From Echinostoma caproni (Eukaryota; Platyhelminthes; Trematoda; Plagiorchiida; Echinostomatidae), in contig UZAN01040240.1 of NCBI GenBank assembly GCA_900618425.1, positions 21,535-85,534 of the forward strand: a DNA stretch of 64,000 nucleotides, written 5' to 3'. The first letter of the stretch is position 1; every line of letters begins with the position of its first letter. A program made the position numbers and the translations under genes. The notes beneath the pieces are model-generated. The model was not told the origin of the DNA, searched no databases, and worked only from the letters and a program-made list of their open reading frames with translations. Shown in pieces: positions 61,153 through 64,000 of the stretch.

Positions 61153-61222
61153 ATGAGATTGTAGCTATCAGGCAAATGGAAAAAACACGAAAACGCTTTG
61201 CGTTACAATATTTTTCTTTCAT
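61153..61222 (-). CDS. signal-peptide exon of candidate micro-exon gene
   Basis: From ATG at 61222 it encodes 23 residues: a basic N-region (MKEKYCNAKRFR) and a hydrophobic core (VFSICLIATIS), then one base before a GTGAGT donor, i.e. phase 1, which is the entry phase of all downstream micro-exons. This is the expected layout of a MEG first coding exon. Caveat: a TTTTCTATAAAG acceptor at 61231 would also allow it to be an internal 78-nt symmetric phase-1 exon. Cleavage site would lie in the next exon. Confidence 0.55.
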
Positions 61223-61230
61223 TTTACCTC

Positions 61231-62186
61231 CTTTATAGAAAATATACACAAATAAAGGTATATAATAATCCATTTTTCACGGCGGAGAGAGAACACAATC
61301 AAACGACTGCCATACAACAGAATGTGGGAAGGTCAGACGGAATTGGCTGAGCTTGAGCACACGCGCTTTTGAGCGATAACCCGGTACCTTGTATCACTCC
61401 TTCACCACAACCCTATTTCAGTTTCATTTTAATGATCTTCATGATACACATACTGCATGTAGTCCGTCCGTGTGAGCAATGGTTTTTTATACTTCGATTT
61501 TGTAGTGTTGATGGAGTTTGGGTGGTAGTGATTAACACTAAGGGAACAACGCAGTGATTTTGATATAGTTGTCGTAATATTCACATTGTTGTGTACTACT
61601 CCACATTTCACAAGGAACGATTCGCAATGCCTGAATCCTTATCGTTGGCACTTGTCACCCATGACTGGTTCACAGATAGAGAGACTTGGATCAGCCCAAA
61701 TGGGTCAAATCACTACAATAATTCCAGGCGAATGCCCTTATCGTGAGCTGGATGAACTGATCTCCTATGTTGATAACAAATCAAATACAAAATTACAGTG
61801 ATATAAAGCAGGTTACCAAATGGGTGGCAAGTCGTTTATGTATTGATTCCTCCTACAGTACAAATGAAATTTGCAGAAGCATTTGAACACATACACTTCT
61901 TACTGCATTTTACATGGTATTCATACACAGGCACGCAAACGCAGACATTGTCTATGTTTTTTCTGTTTCCTTGAATTATGTGATTTTGTGATTTACCTAA
62001 GAGTGCTATATTTTGCTAGTAAATGATGCACCGAAAAAGAGCTCGTTTGCCAAATTAATTTCTCTATTCAGTCCACGGATATTTTCCTGTAAACACAATG
62101 CGATCATAGATGATAATAAGAGCATCCACCCACAACATCAACTTATATATCTTTAATTCATATTTACCACTTTTCATTTACTCTAG
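61231..62186. other. spacer upstream of signal-peptide exon
   Basis: This should contain the promoter/5' UTR of the minus-strand micro-exon gene and the 3' end of its upstream neighbour. I could not identify a TATA-like motif, terminal exon or poly(A) site with confidence. Confidence 0.35.
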
Positions 62187-62543
62187 ATAACCAGTCATTG
62201 TTGCTACGGAACGTCGACTATGAACCAATTCCAATGTGGGTGCGGAACGACCTACGTGGGCAGAACAGAGCGACAGTTATGCAACCGGGTGGTTGAACAT
62301 ATTCCAAATTGGGTTCAAATTCAGATGACGCAATCTGGGTCAAGTCCGCGGCATAGAAACAACGGTCGAAACTACAAGACTCCGTCATCAGCCATAGCCC
62401 GACATCTTCTGATGACGTAACACCAGATCGACCGAAGCATGGCGTTTCGGATTATCCACAAATCACAAATCGCAAGATTGCTACGGTTTGCAGAAGCGTT
62501 GGCTATCAGTCGATGGAAGCCCCCGTTGTGTCAACAAAAATAA
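62187..62543 (+). pseudogene. Penelope-like element GIY-YIG endonuclease remnant
   Basis: The frame reads MNQFQCGCGTTYVGRTERQL, then VVEHIPNWV, SSAIARHLLMT, a TAA stop at 62418, and continues in the same frame HQIDRSMAFRII, LLRFAEALAISRWKPPLCQQ before a final TAA at 62541. These are the hallmark segments of the C-terminal GIY-YIG domain of Penelope-like retroelements: a CxC metal-binding-like pair, TYVGRTxRxL (the Y-G core), EH, and the E-A-L-I and KPxLCxQK end. A single nonsense codon and absence of an upstream reverse transcriptase (TAG at 62184) mark it as a dead 5'-truncated copy. Tail sequence after 62543 shows no clear terminal repeat. Confidence 0.8.
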
Positions 62544-63100
62544 CTTTATGTTAGTTTATCCTTACCCTGATGACAGTCTTTTTAGCCCCTCCCATCTTTT
62601 ATGTTCGACTGTTTCATTGTCTTTTACTATTCTTTGTTGACATGCTAAACTCCTATATAACTGATGTTTTTTCTGCAATATGCACCATATTGAGATGCAG
62701 CGAAATCGTCTTGAACATAAATCGTGCAGCATTGCAATTTGGTCTTCTCTTTAGAACAACGTTTGTCAATCGAATTCGCTTCAAAGGTATTTCATATTTT
62801 TCAAGTGACAAAATACTACACATACTGCATAATCGCGCATGTAACTGCGATCCAAGTAAAATCCCCAGCGTTTATAGTGCAAAACTAGCTTAGTTATGAA
62901 GAAACAGATAGGTGCATATGCCACGGAACTGCGAGGGCGGTACTGTTGGCTCAACCAGAGCATTTCACTATCAAGTCAAAAGAAGTTCCTTCAAAAAATC
63001 CAGAAAGCACATGGCTTTGAAACAGAAACGGTAATTGAGAGAGTCTTTGATTAGCCCCTCAAGGACGGAACAAACGAAACTATGTAATGACAAAACTTAC

Positions 63101-63112
63101 AAACTCCAGATT
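63101..63112 (-). CDS. 12-nt micro-exon (SGV) of upstream paralogue
   Basis: Acceptor CGAAATTCGTTTATTAG, donor GTAAGT. Reads AA|SGV|T in phase 1; duplicate of 54336. It lies upstream of the signal-peptide exon at 61222, so it should belong to a neighbouring gene running in from beyond 64000, or to a longer transcript. Confidence 0.6.
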
Positions 63113-63645
63113 CTAATAAACGAATTTCGAAAAGTCAATTTAAGACAAGTAAGAAGTCACGTTTCACTTAAAATCAAAGAAAAAAACCTTACACTTACAG
63201 TTTTCTGAAACCTGTATAAAAATACATTCCCTCTAATTTGCTTTTATTTCGTAGTGGACGCGGCAACACCTCACCGACGGTATCATTTATGGGCCTTGTA
63301 TTCAAACAAATAAAAGCAATAACACGAGCACTGATTTTGCAACTGCTCTGTGATAGTCTTTCAGTTGATCCGCAACTGTTAGATGGTCTACCCGGCCCCT
63401 GTAGATCAGTCAGTTTCTAACAGTTCACCACTAGACCAAATTATGATTAGTGGCCTGATTGGACTCTTGGTAGCTGAAGGCGTCTGAATTATAGTTCAAC
63501 ACGTCGAAAGTTTGTGGTAGCCTGGTAAATCACTATTTATCTAAGAATAATTTTTGAATAATATCAGAGATATCTCGTGAGTAACTACCAATAAAATGAA
63601 CACGGTACTGGTGAACACTAATTGTTTTTACAAAACACGACTTAC

Positions 63646-63657
63646 TAGTTGCATCCC
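63646..63657 (-). CDS. 12-nt micro-exon (DAT) of upstream paralogue
   Basis: Acceptor CAATCATTGCTTTTATTCGCAAG, donor GTAAGT. Reads GG|DAT|A in phase 1; duplicate of 54935. Confidence 0.6.
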
Positions 63658-63884
63658 CTTGCGAATAAAAGCAATGATTGGGAAAAATCATTTACAATGA
63701 CGTAACATTAATTAGTAGAGAGTACCATCAGGGGTATAATATAGAACACCATTATACTTGGTACGAAATTCAAACACGTTTGCGCACGATTATGCTGTAT
63801 TTTATTTTTTAAATAAGTTTTTATCGCGAATCAACAAAACGGATGATCCATAGTTTCGGGGAATTTTTATCTTAAGGGACTCAC

Positions 63885-63902
63885 AGGCATTACTGGCTAG
63901 AT
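63885..63902 (-). CDS. 18-nt micro-exon (LASNA) of upstream paralogue
   Basis: Acceptor TCTCATTCCATCGAACTTCAG, donor GTGAGT. Reads AT|LASNA|T in phase 1; duplicate of 55186 with 5 of 18 bases changed but length and phase retained. Confidence 0.6.
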
Positions 63903-64000
63903 CTGAAGTTCGATGGAATGAGAAAAAAACAGTGCGGTTAGAAAAATGATTCATCATTCTGATCAACCCTCGTCCATCTGTCGTGATTAAAAACTGTAAC

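Noticed and set aside
63199..63204. 6-nt candidate exon (AAAACT) before GTAAGT
   Set aside because: Nearest acceptors give 6 or 13 nt, and the similar site at 54130-54133 gives 4 nt in a different order relative to the SGV/SGD exon, so the case is inconsistent.
1..64000. CRISPR arrays, bacterial operons or ribosome binding sites
   Set aside because: No regularly spaced repeats of that type, and gene structure is clearly eukaryotic.

Overview
The window looks like eukaryotic, intron-dominated DNA from a flatworm, most likely a digenean trematode (fluke). The reasons are: no long ORFs outside the N runs; AT-rich sequence full of dispersed tRNA-derived SINE copies (several families); a repeat with three ~450-600 bp copies; a Penelope-like GIY-YIG endonuclease remnant; and, most telling, a long series of very short, symmetric, phase-1 exons with good GT-AG borders on the minus strand. 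That last architecture is the hallmark of the micro-exon genes (MEGs) known from schistosomes and other parasitic flatworms, which usually encode secreted, highly variable proteins. The species assignment is inference.

Main content (minus strand, about 61.2 kb down to 17.7 kb): a candidate giant micro-exon gene. A signal-peptide-like exon (61153-61222) ends in phase 1. It is followed by about 25 well supported and several weaker exons of 9-72 nt (9, 12, 18, 21, 30, 54, 57, 72). Each length is a multiple of 3, each has two bases completing a codon at its start and one base at its end, and each is open in that single frame. A candidate terminal exon with stop (17702-17796) is followed by AATAAA signals on the minus strand near 17356-17365. 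Taken together the exons give only roughly 0.85-0.95 kb of coding sequence over ~43 kb. The 5' half encodes small/Pro/Thr-rich peptides (GIQ, FVGGAP, QPQPTP, DAT, LANKA). The 3' half encodes a Tyr/Pro-rich tail (LPLPEEPFE, MNEYG, EPYPDLYNP, YFPYG, YYPYR, YNWNL, PYPYP, YHPTP, YIPQL). The exon set has grown by segmental duplication (an ~8.7-8.9 kb unit, a ~4 kb unit and local exon doublings), and some copies have lost a splice site. Three exons at 63.1-63.9 kb are the duplicated counterparts of 54.3-55.2 kb and probably belong to the 3' part of a neighbouring paralogue that begins beyond the window.

Left part (1-17 kb): minus strand, two weaker candidate genes. Three exons (12775-12937, 7815-8028, 6611-6907) join with matching phases into a C-terminal ~220 residues of an unrecognised protein. 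At 840-1926 there is a stretch of coding-like segments broken by stops and frame changes, read as a decayed or error-containing gene. Elsewhere in 1-17 kb I see only intergenic/intronic sequence with simple repeats and SINEs.

Right edge: a degenerate Penelope-like element 3' end (GIY-YIG domain with one internal stop) at 62187-62543. Two N runs (28703-29081 and 52905-53413) and five single Ns are present. Both N runs and at least two of the single Ns (29452, 45543) are flanked by direct duplications, so they look like scaffold-join artefacts; one single N falls inside a micro-exon. No rRNA, intact tRNA, CRISPR array or bacterial-type signals were seen.
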